A stretch of DNA of 64,000 nt from Trichomonas vaginalis G3 (GCF_026262505.1 NC_067206.1:39817660-39881659); one strand, 5' to 3'. Positions 50,881 through 60,102 are shown, counted from the stretch's first letter. The notes: generated by a model not told the origin, from the sequence alone. A program made the numbers and translations.

Positions 50881-51461
50881 TGTCATTTCCGAAAAATAGA
50901 AGCGTAAGTGTTTCAAAAGGTTTAATGGCGATGGCAGATGTGAAGTTAAATTCACCAACTCAAACAAACAGTCAAAGTGTTGTTGTCAATGTCAAAGAAA
51001 GAGATGTTGAAGTGGGGAAACCATACGAAGACGAAGATGGTATAGCAATAGTTCCTGTAAAAGAACAACCAACATATCCTGAAGTTAGCAGAGACTTAAG
51101 TTCTGTTGCAGATATTCGAAACGACTACCAACAACTTAAAGACAAACTTAAAACTCAGGAGAAGATTTGTCAAGCTTTGGGTATAATGTTAAACTTGGTT
51201 GAGCACAACCCTGTAAAAGTGAACTCATATGTCATCGCACCTCATGAAATTTTGAAAGAACTATTGAAACTTTTGACAGAGGCAGACGATATAAACATCA
51301 AAGAAATAGAACCCGACATTGCTTGCTGTGGTGTTTCATACAATGTCATTGACAAGATATACGTTATGAAAGGAGGTGAAACGTTGAACTTAAAATATAG
51401 TTTCCCAGACGTCATAAAAATATTTGACGACCACAACATTTCATTAAAGTTTGTTTGCTAA
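50881..51461 (+). CDS. Polinton conserved protein, relative of the gene at 415-1092
   Basis: 192 residues from ATG 50881 (MSFPKNRSVSVS); a longer frame from 50715 overlaps the opposite-strand gene and is unlikely. The N-terminal 80 residues are Ser/Val/Lys-rich and probably extended. Residues 115-192 form the folded part shared with the left-edge Polinton protein (ACCG motif, IYVMKGGETLNL, FPDVIKIFDDHNISLKF). It lies 7 bp before the next gene. The function is unknown, with a structural role inferred from its neighbours. Confidence 0.7.
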
Positions 51462-51467
51462 GTAAAA

Positions 51468-51698
51468 ATGGCAAAACTTCTTGAAAGATGTTTGAAGAAA
51501 AACAATATAGACTTTATTTCATGTAAAGGACTTTACACACTTTTGAACGATATGAAAGACCCTGTTTTGTTTGTTCGTGTAGACAAAGGAAAGTTCTATG
51601 TCTTTACAAAATATTTGAACTTCTTAGACAGAGAACTTCAAGAAACGCCATGTGAAAGTTTAGATGAAGTTCTTCTCCACTTTCAGAAAAACTTTTAA
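51468..51698 (+). CDS. Small Polinton protein, unknown
   Basis: 76 residues (MAKLLERCLKKNNIDFISCK start), alternating helix and strand, with no motif. It sits 6 bp after the previous gene and 10 bp before the penton-like gene, so it is very likely transcribed or translated with them. Confidence 0.6.
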   Translation: MAKLLERCLKKNNIDFISCKGLYTLLNDMKDPVLFVRVDKGKFYVFTKYLNFLDRELQETPCESLDEVLLHFQKNF

Positions 51699-51708
51699 AT
51701 ATATGTAA

Positions 51709-52518
51709 ATGGCAGAAGACATAGTGGTTTATACTATTACGACTAAAAACCCTGAGTCATATAATTCTATAACAACAAACTTACAAAGTCCTCAAGGACG
51801 ATATTGTAAACTGACCTTAAACACGATGACGACTAAAGCCTGTTTTGCTCTTTTGACACCAGAAGACTTTGTTGTTGTGAATGGTAAAAAATACTTCTTT
51901 GAAGATACTTACTCAGATATACCACCAACAGGTTTTGTTGACTTATTTAATACTTTAAGGACGGATGTAACATGTGCTGCAACTAGAGCAGGTTTCATTA
52001 TGTTTGGATGTCCGACTGAGTTTAGTATAAACGATATGAGCTATAATACAAAACTTATATCTGGTTTTTACTACCAACAGTTTCCTATAACAGGAAAAGG
52101 TGTCATACAAGGAATGTCTGTTCCATTGACTTTAAGTACACCTATTTTATATATTGTTTCAAACTTAGGTTCAAAGTGCTATTCGAATGTCGACAGAAAC
52201 TACTATGACCAAAAGATACTCATGCGTATAAACAACACTTTCTCTGCTGGTTTGCCTATTGTTCATTCGAATGCAGAGTTTTCAGCTTTAGTGAACTCAA
52301 ACACTTTAGCAAACATAAACTTAACCTTAGTTGACGCAAACTTTGTTCCTGTAAAACTTTTATGTCCTATGTATTTGTCAATGACGGCAGAAAGTTTCGA
52401 ATTGGAAGATGCAACTGGTGAAAGTATTGTATTACAAGAACAACTTCAACAACAAATAGCTCAAGAACAACAAATGCAACAAATGGAACAAATGCAACAA
52501 CAAATAGCTCAAGAATAA
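51709..52518 (+). CDS. Penton-like minor capsid protein
   Basis: 269 residues. It has a strand-rich body (about 10-225) with a final block LPIVHSNAEFSALVNSNT, then LTLVDANFVPVKLLCPMYL, which resembles the C-terminal part of Polinton minor capsid (penton) proteins, where the sequence describes a single jelly roll. A Gln-rich tail (from about 235, QQQIAQEQQMQQ repeats) follows. In Polintons this gene pairs with the major capsid to form the pentameric vertex. Confidence 0.7.
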   Translation: MAEDIVVYTITTKNPESYNSITTNLQSPQGRYCKLTLNTMTTKACFALLTPEDFVVVNGKKYFFEDTYSDIPPTGFVDLFNTLRTDVTCAATRAGFIMFGCPTEFSINDMSYNTKLISGFYYQQFPITGKGVIQGMSVPLTLSTPILYIVSNLGSKCYSNVDRNYYDQKILMRINNTFSAGLPIVHSNAEFSALVNSNTLANINLTLVDANFVPVKLLCPMYLSMTAESFELEDATGESIVLQEQLQQQIAQEQQMQQMEQMQQQIAQE

Positions 52519-52550
52519 AAAAAAATATTTTTTTTATTTTTATAAAAAAA

Positions 52551-53782
52551 ATGTACAGAATAGACGTTTCAGATTTTTATGACTTCCAAGCGTTCAGAAA
52601 TATGTGTCCATTTAGAGACTATAACAAAGCAGTCGAGAATTTGAAACGTTTAGTCATTTATGTCGACTCTGCCCCAGAATGTTATGTCATGAAAGAATGG
52701 GATGTAGTCTTTAACAAACCAAGAGCGACAATAGTTTCAGAACAAGAATGTAAACAGAAACTTAAGAAAATAAAAGTCGTACAAGTTGGCATGAAGATGT
52801 TAGATGCTTGGGATATTTTATTGTCAAAGTTAGAAGATTTTTCGTGTGTATAAAGTTCTATACACCTTCTCCAAACTTCTATTCTATCTTCACTGGATAT
52901 AAATACGAACAAGTAGAATGGAAAGAAAATGTTATAGAAGCTTGGTTAGACCATGTCAAAGAAATTATATGCAATGGAAACGAAGGAGTCTATGAGTATA
53001 TCTTATGTTGGTTTGCAAACATCTTACAACATCCAAGTGCTAAAAATGAAACTGCTCTCATTGTAATTGGAAAACAAGGAACAGGTAAGAACACTTTCTT
53101 TACAGATATCTTATGCAAACTGTTAGAGGGCTATTCGAACCCGAATATGACAAACTTAGAAAACATCTGCGGTAAATTTAACTCTTCAATAGAGAATATG
53201 AAACTTATAGTATGTAACGAACTTCAAAGTATAGATACAACAAAGGTTTTAAACTCGGATGCTTTGAAGAGTCTTATAACAGACAAAGTTGGAGTTGTTG
53301 AAAGAAAGTATAGAGACCAAAGAGTTTGTGAAAATGTTGCAAACTTCGTCATGGTTTCAAACAATGCTGTTCCGATGAAGTTAGAAAGTTCTGACAGAAG
53401 ATATGTAGTTGTCAGAACGTCAGATTCTCATATGCAAGATACAGAATATTTTGACGACTTAGCAGAAACTTTGACACCTAACTTTTACAACCACTTGTTC
53501 TCATATTTCATGACATTAGATATTTCAAAGTTCAATCCAAGACAAATTCCACATACCGAAGAGAGACAAACATTGTTAGAAGCAAACAAGAGTGTATATG
53601 AACTGTTTATAGATGAGACTAACTTTGAGTGTTTAGATGAAAGGTCATTGTACGATTCGTATAAACAGTATTGTCAAGAGTATGGTTATATGACAGCGTC
53701 TAAACGAACATTCTTGGCAAATGTCAAAAATCTTTTAGACGTACAGAATGGTGTATATACAAAGAAAAATTTTTCTGAGTAA
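52551..53782 (+). CDS. Polinton SF3 helicase/primase-helicase region (D5-like)
   Basis: The region codes for a D5-like superfamily 3 helicase: a P-loop IGKQGTGKNTFF, a conserved MKLIVCNELQSID (Walker B-like), a C-motif-like NFVMVSNNAVP, an arginine-finger-type DRRYVVVRTSD, and a helical C terminus. An N-terminal part begins at 52551 (MYRIDVSDFYDF). Helicase and primase functions in these elements support protein-primed replication. The region may not be intact in this copy. It is preceded by the AAAAAATATTTTTTTAT-type tract seen before several genes of this element. Confidence 0.8.
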
Positions 53783-53817
53783 ATTTTTAAAAAAAATATT
53801 TTTTTATTTTATTTGAA

Positions 53818-54402
53818 ATGTACGCTGAGTTTGTTGGAAAAGACCGTTGGGAAACTTGTTTGTTAGATGAGAAATATGAAATTCACTGTTGTGAGTCATT
53901 TGAAGTCAGAAACAAAGAGACAAAAAGAGTTTTAAGCGGATGGGAGGGAAATAAAGGATATGCTATTATGAGGATGAGTGGGAAACGCTATTTTAAACAT
54001 GTTGTCATTGCAACTCATTTTATACCGAACCCTAACAATTTACCTTTTGTAGACCATATAAACCGTATAAGAAACGACAATAGACTTGAGAACTTACGTT
54101 GGGTTACTCGTTCTGAAAACAATAAGAACAGAGGCAAATTTGGAGATATAGTATTCGAATTTGTCGACGAACTAGAAGATGAAGCAATTGAAATTACAGA
54201 CTATGGTAAGCATACGTTTGAGTTTTACTACTATAGCGAAGAACAAGACTCTTTCTACTTTTATACCGGTGTAAACTATAGAAAATTACAAGTATATTTT
54301 ACTAAGGAAGGCTATGCTTATGTAAACGCTAGAGATACAGATGGAAAATACGTTCAAATACTTCTTAACAAATTCAAGAAGCTATATGGCATACCATTTT
54401 AA
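53818..54402 (+). CDS. HNH endonuclease (NUMOD4/HNH_3 type)
   Basis: 194 residues. Residues 1-60 resemble NUMOD4 (VRNKETKRVLSGWEGNKGY), and the HNH core follows: HVVIATHFIPNP, FVDHINRIRNDNRLENLRW, then RSENNKN. The D-H-I-N then N-x-L-x-N-L-R-W order is that of homing-type HNH nucleases. The C-terminal 80 residues are acidic and specific to this protein. Such genes are often stray passengers in viruses and Polintons. It stands between the helicase and a conserved small gene. Confidence 0.88.
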   Translation: MYAEFVGKDRWETCLLDEKYEIHCCESFEVRNKETKRVLSGWEGNKGYAIMRMSGKRYFKHVVIATHFIPNPNNLPFVDHINRIRNDNRLENLRWVTRSENNKNRGKFGDIVFEFVDELEDEAIEITDYGKHTFEFYYYSEEQDSFYFYTGVNYRKLQVYFTKEGYAYVNARDTDGKYVQILLNKFKKLYGIPF

Positions 54403-54443
54403 AACGTTTTTAAAAAAAAATATTTTTTTATCCGATAGAAAAG

Positions 54444-54863
54444 ATGACAAAATTCATCTCAGTCAACAAGTACATGTCAGGACTTAAAGAAGAACTAGAC
54501 CCATTCACATATTTGAATGTTTACTTCTACCATTTTGAAAAGTCTACATTTGACAAAGTTTGGAACATCGAACCAGTTAAGTTTGCTATTGTGACTAAAA
54601 ATGGTGCGAAATTTGAAGACTTAGACATAGAAGGTTTGTTAACAGTCAAAGAAAGTTTTGACAGAAGGTTTTCAAACCTTAAAGAAGGCAAAGCATACAA
54701 ACTTGTTATACCTTATGAACCAAAGAAAGCAGACGACTATGAATATTATGAGTCTAAGATAGTTGAAGTTCAAGGTAAATTGGGTAAAAAGATTTTAGAG
54801 TCTAAGCCAGTGTTTGCTCCTAAAGAGGAAGAGAACATTGACATTGACCCAGAAATGTTCTAA
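54444..54863 (+). CDS. Polinton conserved small protein, relative of the gene at 5573-6052
   Basis: 139 residues, starting TKFISVNKYMSGL and sharing with the left-edge gene the order of an FISVN/FVTVN opening, a VYFYHFEKS/VYFDDYVES strand, and an FAIVTKNG/FAFDNK strand. The C terminus is acidic (KEEENIDIDPEMF). No function is known. It is present in both Polinton lineages of this window, so it is likely a core part of the element. Confidence 0.7.
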   Translation: MTKFISVNKYMSGLKEELDPFTYLNVYFYHFEKSTFDKVWNIEPVKFAIVTKNGAKFEDLDIEGLLTVKESFDRRFSNLKEGKAYKLVIPYEPKKADDYEYYESKIVEVQGKLGKKILESKPVFAPKEEENIDIDPEMF

Positions 54864-54879
54864 AAATAAAATTTTATTT

Positions 54880-55326
54880 TTACATGTCATTCTCCCCCTT
54901 CTCTGGCTCTGGTTCTTTCTTCTCTTCTTCTACTTTCTTTTCTTTCTTTTCTCTCTTCTTCTTTTCTGGTGGAGTTATGTCAAACTTTCTCAAACCATAT
55001 TTTTGTAAAAGTGCTTTGTCATTTAATAGCTCTTCTATTCTGTTTTCTATTTCATTTTCAAGAACAGCGCATGTGTCTTCTTTGCATTCTAAGAAGTTTT
55101 GTTGGACTTCATCTCTCCAAGAGGCGTCATCTCTGTCAACAAGTCTGTCATTGACAAATTTTAAGACTTCTCTGCTTAAGGTTTTATGGTTCTTGTCATA
55201 TTCCCAGAAACAGAACTTTAGAACAAATTCACCTTTCTTGTTTACACTATGTAAGATTTTATGGTCGACAGATGTTTTGCTGTCGAAAAGCTTGTCTCGA
55301 ATATAGATAGCGAAATCGCTAGACAT
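54880..55326 (-). CDS. Polinton protein with Lys/Glu-rich tail
   Basis: 148 residues on the minus strand between two plus-strand genes. The N-terminal 110 residues are folded-looking (FAIYIRDKLFDSKTSVDHK, then a helical LNDKALLQKYGLRKFDI), followed by a charged tail (KKKREKKEKKVEEEKKEPE). Unknown function; the reverse strand also has an open frame (54884-55306) made of low-complexity Ser/Phe, which is rejected. Confidence 0.6.
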   Translation of the reverse strand: MSSDFAIYIRDKLFDSKTSVDHKILHSVNKKGEFVLKFCFWEYDKNHKTLSREVLKFVNDRLVDRDDASWRDEVQQNFLECKEDTCAVLENEIENRIEELLNDKALLQKYGLRKFDITPPEKKKREKKEKKVEEEKKEPEPEKGENDM

Positions 55327-55362
55327 TTCCTAAAAGATAAAATTTTTAATTTTTCTAAAAAT

Positions 55363-56238
55363 ATGTTAGAAAAAAAGTTTGCTGACATTGACAAGAAATT
55401 TGAGAATGTTTTAAACAAGAACAAGAGGAAGTTGGAAAATGCTCAGATAAAACCCATACATGACAAGTTCTTATTTGCTCAGAATGGTATAACAGGTCTA
55501 ATTGCACCACCTGGGTCGGGTAAGACTTTCACTTATCTTAAAATGGCTGCACAACAACAAGAACTAGATGAGAAGAACCCATTCTATGAGTTAGTAGTCA
55601 TTTGTAGTACTTCTGGTCAATTTGACCAAACCGTCAATTCGTTCAAAGATATTATAAAAAAGTCTAAGTTAGTATGTATAAAAGACTCTGAGTTGTTGGA
55701 TTGGATAAAGAAGTACCAAAGAAGAGTTTTGAAGTACAATGCTATAAATGAGTATGTCAATTCTAAGTTTAAAGACCCAAATGAGGAAATGCAGAGAATA
55801 TTAGAGAAGAAACACTTCAGAAACAAACAGAAAGAGATTGAGTACCTTTCGAAGAAATTGCAATCTTACGATTGGAAGACTTACCCTCACAGATGTCTTC
55901 TTATCTTAGATGACTTTGCTTCTCATCCTTTGTTAAAGAACAGAGAACAAGACATGTGTCGAATTCTTAAGAAGCTCAGACACTTTAACATCTCAGTTGT
56001 CATTTGTGTACAGACAGCCAAGAGTTTAAGTAAGGATGTAAAGAGAATACTTACTGACATTGTACTTTTCCCCGGATTGTCCGAAGACGATTTCATGGAA
56101 CTTATGAAAGAGTCCATGGCAGGTAAGTTTGACAGACATGAACTATGGGAGAAGTACAAAGTCATACAAGACCCTCATACTTCTTTCAGAATTCACATCT
56201 ACGCAAACAAAGTTCAAATTGTAAAAAGTCAAGCGTAA
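55363..56238 (+). CDS. Polinton genome-packaging ATPase (A32/HerA-FtsK type)
   Basis: 291 residues from ATG 55363; a longer frame from 55261 overlaps the opposite-strand gene. It shows the P-loop APPGSGKT near residue 50, a hydrophobic strand (LVVICSTS), Walker B LLILDDFASHP, a sensor-like VVICVQTAKSL, and a C-terminal helical region. This is the standard order of A32-like DNA-packaging ATPases in Polintons and NCLDV. It matches the remnants at 2115-2924 in order. Confidence 0.9.
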   Translation: MLEKKFADIDKKFENVLNKNKRKLENAQIKPIHDKFLFAQNGITGLIAPPGSGKTFTYLKMAAQQQELDEKNPFYELVVICSTSGQFDQTVNSFKDIIKKSKLVCIKDSELLDWIKKYQRRVLKYNAINEYVNSKFKDPNEEMQRILEKKHFRNKQKEIEYLSKKLQSYDWKTYPHRCLLILDDFASHPLLKNREQDMCRILKKLRHFNISVVICVQTAKSLSKDVKRILTDIVLFPGLSEDDFMELMKESMAGKFDRHELWEKYKVIQDPHTSFRIHIYANKVQIVKSQA

Positions 56239-56312
56239 AAATGTAAGTGTTTGAGTCTTAGTCTGTTGTGGTTCTGCAGCTTTCGGTTCTTCTGGCTTTG
56301 GAATGGACTCGG

Positions 56313-56340
56313 TTGGTGGTACGTCGGACATTCGTTTGTG
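56313..56340. repeat. 28-bp repeat shared with 60958-60985
   Basis: The block beginning TTGGTGGTACGTCGGACAT is identical at 56313-56340 and 60958-60985, about 4.6 kb apart within the same Polinton. At 60966-61024 part of it recurs as a 26-bp tandem (unit GTCGGACATTCGTTTGTGGC plus a short spacer). Confidence 0.6.
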
Positions 56341-56690
56341 TCCTGTCGGAAGGAAGAGTTCTTCCAGTTGGAAGGAAAAACTTTTCCTGTCGGAAAGAAA
56401 AACTTTTCCTGTCGGAAAGAAAAACTTTTCCTGTCGGAAAGAAAAATTTTTCCTGTCGGAAAGAAAAATTTTTCCTGTCGGAAAGAAAAATTTTTCCTGA
56501 AGGTCGGCCAAAAAGTTCTCAATTTTCGAAAATTTGAATGGTTTACGGACGGACAACTGGAAAATTTTTTCCTGTTGGAAGGAAAATTTTTTCCTGTTGG
56601 AAGGAAAAACTTTTCCTGTTGGAAGGAAATTTTTTTCCTGTTGGAAGGAAAAACTTTTCCTGTTGGAAGGAAGGACTCGGAATGTCAGAA
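56340..56690. repeat. Two arrays of 22-bp tandem repeats with palindromic cores
   Basis: Array 1 (about 56342-56500) repeats a 22-bp unit of type CTGTCGGAAAGAAAAACTTT plus TC, about seven times. Array 2 (about 56560-56675) repeats CTGTTGGAAGGAAAAACTTT plus TC, about five times. The A/T boundary in each unit (GAAAAA next to TTTTTC) is self-complementary, so each unit can fold on itself. The two arrays are separated by about 60 bp of unrelated sequence. No unit-length multiple of three exists, so translations in any frame simply cycle. These sequences lie just beyond the packaging ATPase, where there is no other gene. Confidence 0.75.
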
Positions 56691-56768
56691 AGACTCGGAC
56701 AAGACAATTTACCATCTAGAGCTACCTGAGCCATCTTTGGTGTCAAGCTTGAAAAATAAATGGTTCAT

Positions 56769-57575
56769 TTACTCTTCTTCTTTGAAGTTGTCAAAATACT
56801 CTGTTATCTTTTCCTTCAGTAGCGGTAAATCTTCTTTGAAGGTAAGTATTGTACAACCTTTCATATCATAGTGTGTTTGAGGTAAAGTATCTTGAACTAT
56901 CTGTTTAACATCTTCATTTGGTGTCATTGAAATCGGTAAGTTTTCGCGATAGAACCAATTTCTGTCAGATTTGTAAATCTTAGCAAGGTCGTAAAAGCTT
57001 TTGTTGTTTCTTCTGACTAAATGCAACATAACCATATCTCTGTCTTCTTCATTTTCCATCTCTTCAGTGTAAATCATATACTTATAGTTCTTTTCCTTTC
57101 CTTTTGGTACCGAACGTGGTATTCTTTTCTGTATGTTTTTGTCTTTTGCTTCAAGCTTGTTCTCTAGCTCTTCACGTTCTTGTCTATGAAGTTCATCTAA
57201 CATCATGAAAATATAACAAGCATAGCGAGGCGAAGCCCACATTGCAACAGCATTTACAAGAAGTCTATGTACATACCAACCTCTCAAACCATTTGGCAAA
57301 TTTTGACGATTTTCGTACGGAATCTCGACCCGCGGAATTCCGCGGGTCGCAAACATATGAGGAAATTCTTCTAAAAGTTCTTTTGTCTGTTGGTTTTCAA
57401 ACCAATGATGTGCTTGCTTTGTAGAACGAAGAGCATTCAAAATACTTTGCATTTGGTACATGTCATCTTTGACTGAACGAATGAGACGGAGTTGTTTGTT
57501 ATACTGTATGTACTCGTATTCTTCATCTATAGCTTCATGAACGATAGCAGTTGTTGTGTTCTCTGTTGTTGTCAT
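56769..57575 (-). CDS. KilA-N domain protein (with in-frame palindromic module)
   Basis: 268 residues from ATG 57575 (MTTTENTTTAIVHEAIDEEY). A KilA-N-like segment reads HHWFENQQTKELLEEFP and GLRGWYVHRLLVNAVAMWAS. A C-terminal region (from about 170) of KYMIYTEEMENEEDRD then LIVRRNN-type sequence resembles the DUF3627 partner seen in large DNA viruses. KilA-N proteins are DNA binding. Between the two halves of the N-terminal domain lies a GC-rich palindromic module (see 57326-57349) that keeps the frame open (FATRGIPRVEIPYEN). The ORF extends further up than this ATG only in a hydrophobic, unlikely stretch. Confidence 0.75.
   Translation of the reverse strand: MTTTENTTTAIVHEAIDEEYEYIQYNKQLRLIRSVKDDMYQMQSILNALRSTKQAHHWFENQQTKELLEEFPHMFATRGIPRVEIPYENRQNLPNGLRGWYVHRLLVNAVAMWASPRYACYIFMMLDELHRQEREELENKLEAKDKNIQKRIPRSVPKGKEKNYKYMIYTEEMENEEDRDMVMLHLVRRNNKSFYDLAKIYKSDRNWFYRENLPISMTPNEDVKQIVQDTLPQTHYDMKGCTILTFKEDLPLLKEKITEYFDNFKEEE
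57326..57349. repeat. 24-bp perfect palindrome, module A, inside the KilA-N gene
   Basis: CGACCCGCGG, AATT, CCGCGGGTCG form a perfect 24-bp palindrome centred on GAATTC. It lies within a longer conserved module that starts near TTTTCGTACGGAATCT (57311-57326) and continues AAACATATGAGGAAATT (57351-57367). The same module recurs near 58520-58640 with other GC arms. Confidence 0.85.
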
Positions 57576-57663
57576 ATCTGTCTTTACATACAAAATAAAA
57601 AAATAAAAAAAAATAAAATTAGCGTTATTTTCTATCTTGTATAAAAGACCAAAAATAAACGCT

Positions 57664-58095
57664 TTACATGTATTTTTCAGCAACTTCGTCAAATAATTTT
57701 ATAGCTTTAGCTATCTCATCTACTTCAAACGTTTCTTTACCTTTCGTGGGAGCACCATACATTTTCTCAAACTTTTCAAGTAGTTCTGTTTCTGCAGCTC
57801 TCATATCGTTAACGAACGCAACCTTAACTCTATTGACTATACTGTCATATCTTTGAGTTATATTAAATGTTCTTCCTATCTTATATCTCTTTGTATTGAA
57901 GTCCTTCGGTTTCTGAACGATGTAAACTAAGCCTTCACTGCAACGTTCAGTATCGAATGAACCATATGTTATGAAATTATATCCAACAACTGGGTCAATC
58001 CAGAACAAAACTACTGGTATAAGACTTTTGTTGATGAGATATGCTCTTGTTCCATAGAATCTTACCGATATCATCAGCTCAGGATTTCTTGTCAA
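57664..58095 (-). CDS. T5orf172/MUG113-like (GIY-YIG-related) protein
   Basis: 143 residues. The core (about 55-140) reads GLVYIVQKPKDFNTKRYKIG, then a RTFNITQRYDS, VAFVNDMRAAETELLEKFEK and a PTKGKETFEV block, the signature of the T5orf172 family, a GIY-YIG nuclease relative widespread in large DNA viruses and phages. The gene follows the KilA-N gene on the same strand, a pairing seen in NCLDV. Its product may cut or bind DNA. The N-terminal 45 residues look less conserved. Confidence 0.75.
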   Translation of the reverse strand: MTRNPELMISVRFYGTRAYLINKSLIPVVLFWIDPVVGYNFITYGSFDTERCSEGLVYIVQKPKDFNTKRYKIGRTFNITQRYDSIVNRVKVAFVNDMRAAETELLEKFEKMYGAPTKGKETFEVDEIAKAIKLFDEVAEKYM

Positions 58096-58461
58096 AATTT
58101 TCTGAGTTGAAGCATTTTTTAACCCAAGTCGTGTGCTTTCTTTCCTTCAGATAGTGTTAAAATGTCTGACAAAGAATTTTTTTGTATTTCTTTGAGTATC
58201 TTACGTTTAAATCACCTATTCTAACCACTTTGGTCTCATTGTCTATCTTTTTAACTGTTTCAAACTCAGTGCTTGTCATTTCCTGTTCTTACATACAAAA
58301 TAAAAAATAAAAAAAAATAAAAACTAACGTTGTTTTTTTATCTTGTATAAAAGATATGATTTCAGGGATTTTTTTGACGAAGTGCAAAAGTTCTCTTCGT
58401 CAAAAAAATACAGTTATATCATGAAATTTGGTCATTTTTTCACGATTTTCATGTGTTTTAG

Positions 58462-58614
58462 GCGACCCCGGGAAAAGTCGGGGTCGCAATTTTTCACTGT
58501 TTTCATAGAGTTTTTTCACGATTTTCGTACGGAATCTCGACCCTCGGTTTTCCGAGGGTCGCATTTTTTTACGATTTTCGTACGGAATCTCGACCCGCGG
58601 TTTTCCACCGGTCG
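58462..58614. repeat. Cluster of three module-A hairpins
   Basis: Three GC-rich inverted repeats are evenly spaced in an AT-rich background: GCGACCCCG...CGGGGTCGC (58462-58487), CGACCCTCGG...CCGAGGGTCG (58538-58561) and CGACCCGCGG...CCACCGGTCG (58591-58614). The last two lie 53 bp apart in identical surroundings (TTTTCGTACGGAATCTCGAC). The stem letters vary together so pairing is kept in the first two, while the third has partly lost its pairing. No gene is credible here. Confidence 0.75.
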
Positions 58615-58680
58615 CAAACATATGAGGAAATTCATGAAATTTGGTCATTTTTTTCAGCAAAAATATATTTTAGATCTAAC

Positions 58681-58775
58681 CAGGTCCCTCGGTCCCTCGG
58701 TCCCTCGGTCAACTAACATCTTTTTGAAAATGGTGACAACAGTCCAGGAAATAGACTTCTTCGTCAATGTTTTGT
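58681..58775. repeat. Left arm of a ~100-bp inverted repeat
   Basis: CAGGTCCCTCGGTCCCTCGG starts a block containing three GGTCCCTC units, then AACTAACATCTTTTTGAAAA, TGGTGACAACA, and further AGTCCAGGAAATAGACTTC. Its reverse complement is found at 60076-60185 with one mismatch over the first 60 bp and small changes beyond, and an AAATATATTTTAG box lies outside each arm. Confidence 0.8.
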
Positions 58776-58833
58776 TAAGATTTCATCGTCAATGAGCGTA
58801 AATCAGACAAAAATATATTTCTACCATAACTAT

Positions 58834-59544
58834 TTACAAGCGCTTTACATGGTATATGTTGTGATGGTTCATGACTTTAAACAGTTTTGTAGCTTCTATT
58901 TCTTCACGAAGGATATCAAAAGTTTTAACAATGCCGAAAGTTTCTTTATATTTCTTCTTGACGTCAGATAGAAGGAAATCGTCAGCTGTTGGGTAGTTTT
59001 TGTTCAGAAATGTCAACATGTCCATTTTATCTTCTGCTGGTTTCTCTGCTTCTTTCTTTAAGTCAGCATAGTCGTTTCGCATACGTTCTATCTCTTTGAC
59101 GGAGTAGTTATATTTCCTCATTGCTGCTTTACATTTTGAACATTGTGGGTTCATTTTAGCATTGTACATTGAAACCTTACCTGCTAAAACAAGTAAGGCG
59201 TAAATGGTTTTCTTTAACTCAAAAGTTGCTGGTTTTATCTGTTGGTTCCATACTTTACCTCTTCTATCTTTATCTCTTATCTGCCATACACATTTTGCAA
59301 CTAACGAAACAAAGTTGTCGTAGGTCTTAAACTCTTCAGATTTGTATATGTCAATGAAATATACCATATCGCAGTCTTTGTGGTTGCAATGAAATCCAAG
59401 AAACTCATAGTTTGCCTTACGTATGAACTTCTTTATTTCAACTGAGTCAGTTGCTTTGACTTCTATTTCATCGAATTCTGGAATAGTAAGCTTTTGTTGT
59501 TGTATTTCAGGAAGTTTAGGCAGATGTTCCACCAGGTCCTGCAT
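58834..59544 (-). CDS. Polinton protein inside the inverted-repeat segment, unknown
   Basis: 236 residues. The central part has a possible zinc site (HCNHKDCDM and PQCSKCKAAM, i.e. a Cys/His cluster) and a conserved-looking helical core (FKTYDNFVSLVAKCVWQIRD), then a charged helical C terminus. The family is not recognised. It is the only substantial gene between the two arms of the inverted repeat, so the segment may be a unit. The frame may extend further upstream to near 59731, where the characteristic TGTAAGAAC-ATG start context occurs. Confidence 0.55.
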   Translation of the reverse strand: MQDLVEHLPKLPEIQQQKLTIPEFDEIEVKATDSVEIKKFIRKANYEFLGFHCNHKDCDMVYFIDIYKSEEFKTYDNFVSLVAKCVWQIRDKDRRGKVWNQQIKPATFELKKTIYALLVLAGKVSMYNAKMNPQCSKCKAAMRKYNYSVKEIERMRNDYADLKKEAEKPAEDKMDMLTFLNKNYPTADDFLLSDVKKKYKETFGIVKTFDILREEIEATKLFKVMNHHNIYHVKRL

Positions 59545-59841
59545 TTCATAAAGATACTGTTCATTTGTTTCATCTTTCGCACTACAGTCTAAATCTCCTT
59601 GAGAAGTTCTTGCTTTATCTTCTGGATTTCTGTTTCGAAAGTATATGAAGAAGGAATGAAGCTTTTCATCTCTACTAACATTGAAGTTGGGTTCATGACT
59701 AACGAGTTTGGTGCTGTTGTTGCTGACATGTTCTTACAATAAAAATAAAAAATGTTTTTTTAAAAAAACTAAAATATATTTTTGCCGACAAAAATGAGTT
59801 TTGTGTGTTTTCTACGGTGGAGCCAAAAGTGGCTCGACCTC

Positions 59842-60102
59842 AAAACAAGCATTTCGTGAAGAATATACCACCCGCCGGAATTCCGGCGGTTGCTTTTTAT
59901 ACAAAACATTGACGATGAAAGTCTTGACAAAACAAGCATTTTGTGAAGAATATACCACCCGCCGGAATTCCGGCAGGTGCTTTTTATACAAAACATTTAC
60001 GATGAAAGTCTTGACAAAACAAGCATTTTGTGAAGAATATACCAACCCGCGGGATTCCGGCGGTTGCTTTTTATACAAAACATGTACAAAGAAGTTTATT
60101 TC
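59842..60102. repeat. Three tandem copies (87 bp) of palindromic module B
   Basis: Units starting AAAACAAGCATTT at 59842, 59929 and 60016 have an exact 87-bp period (29 codons), each containing a GC-rich near-palindrome (e.g. CCGCCGGAATTCCGGCGG at its centre) and TTTTTATACAAAACAT. Related single modules occur at 60692-60715 and 61113-61136. The whole array sits next to the right inverted-repeat arm. Confidence 0.85.

Noticed and set aside
56340-56690. Possible CRISPR array
   Set aside because: Units are contiguous with no unique spacers and the sequence is in a eukaryotic Polinton.
56229-56871. Repetitive RKEKLFLSERK-type frames on both strands
   Set aside because: Translations of the 22-bp tandem repeat in several frames; not a protein gene.
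58400-58660. 86-residue minus-strand frame over module A hairpins
   Set aside because: Consists of repeated palindromic modules; no independent coding evidence.
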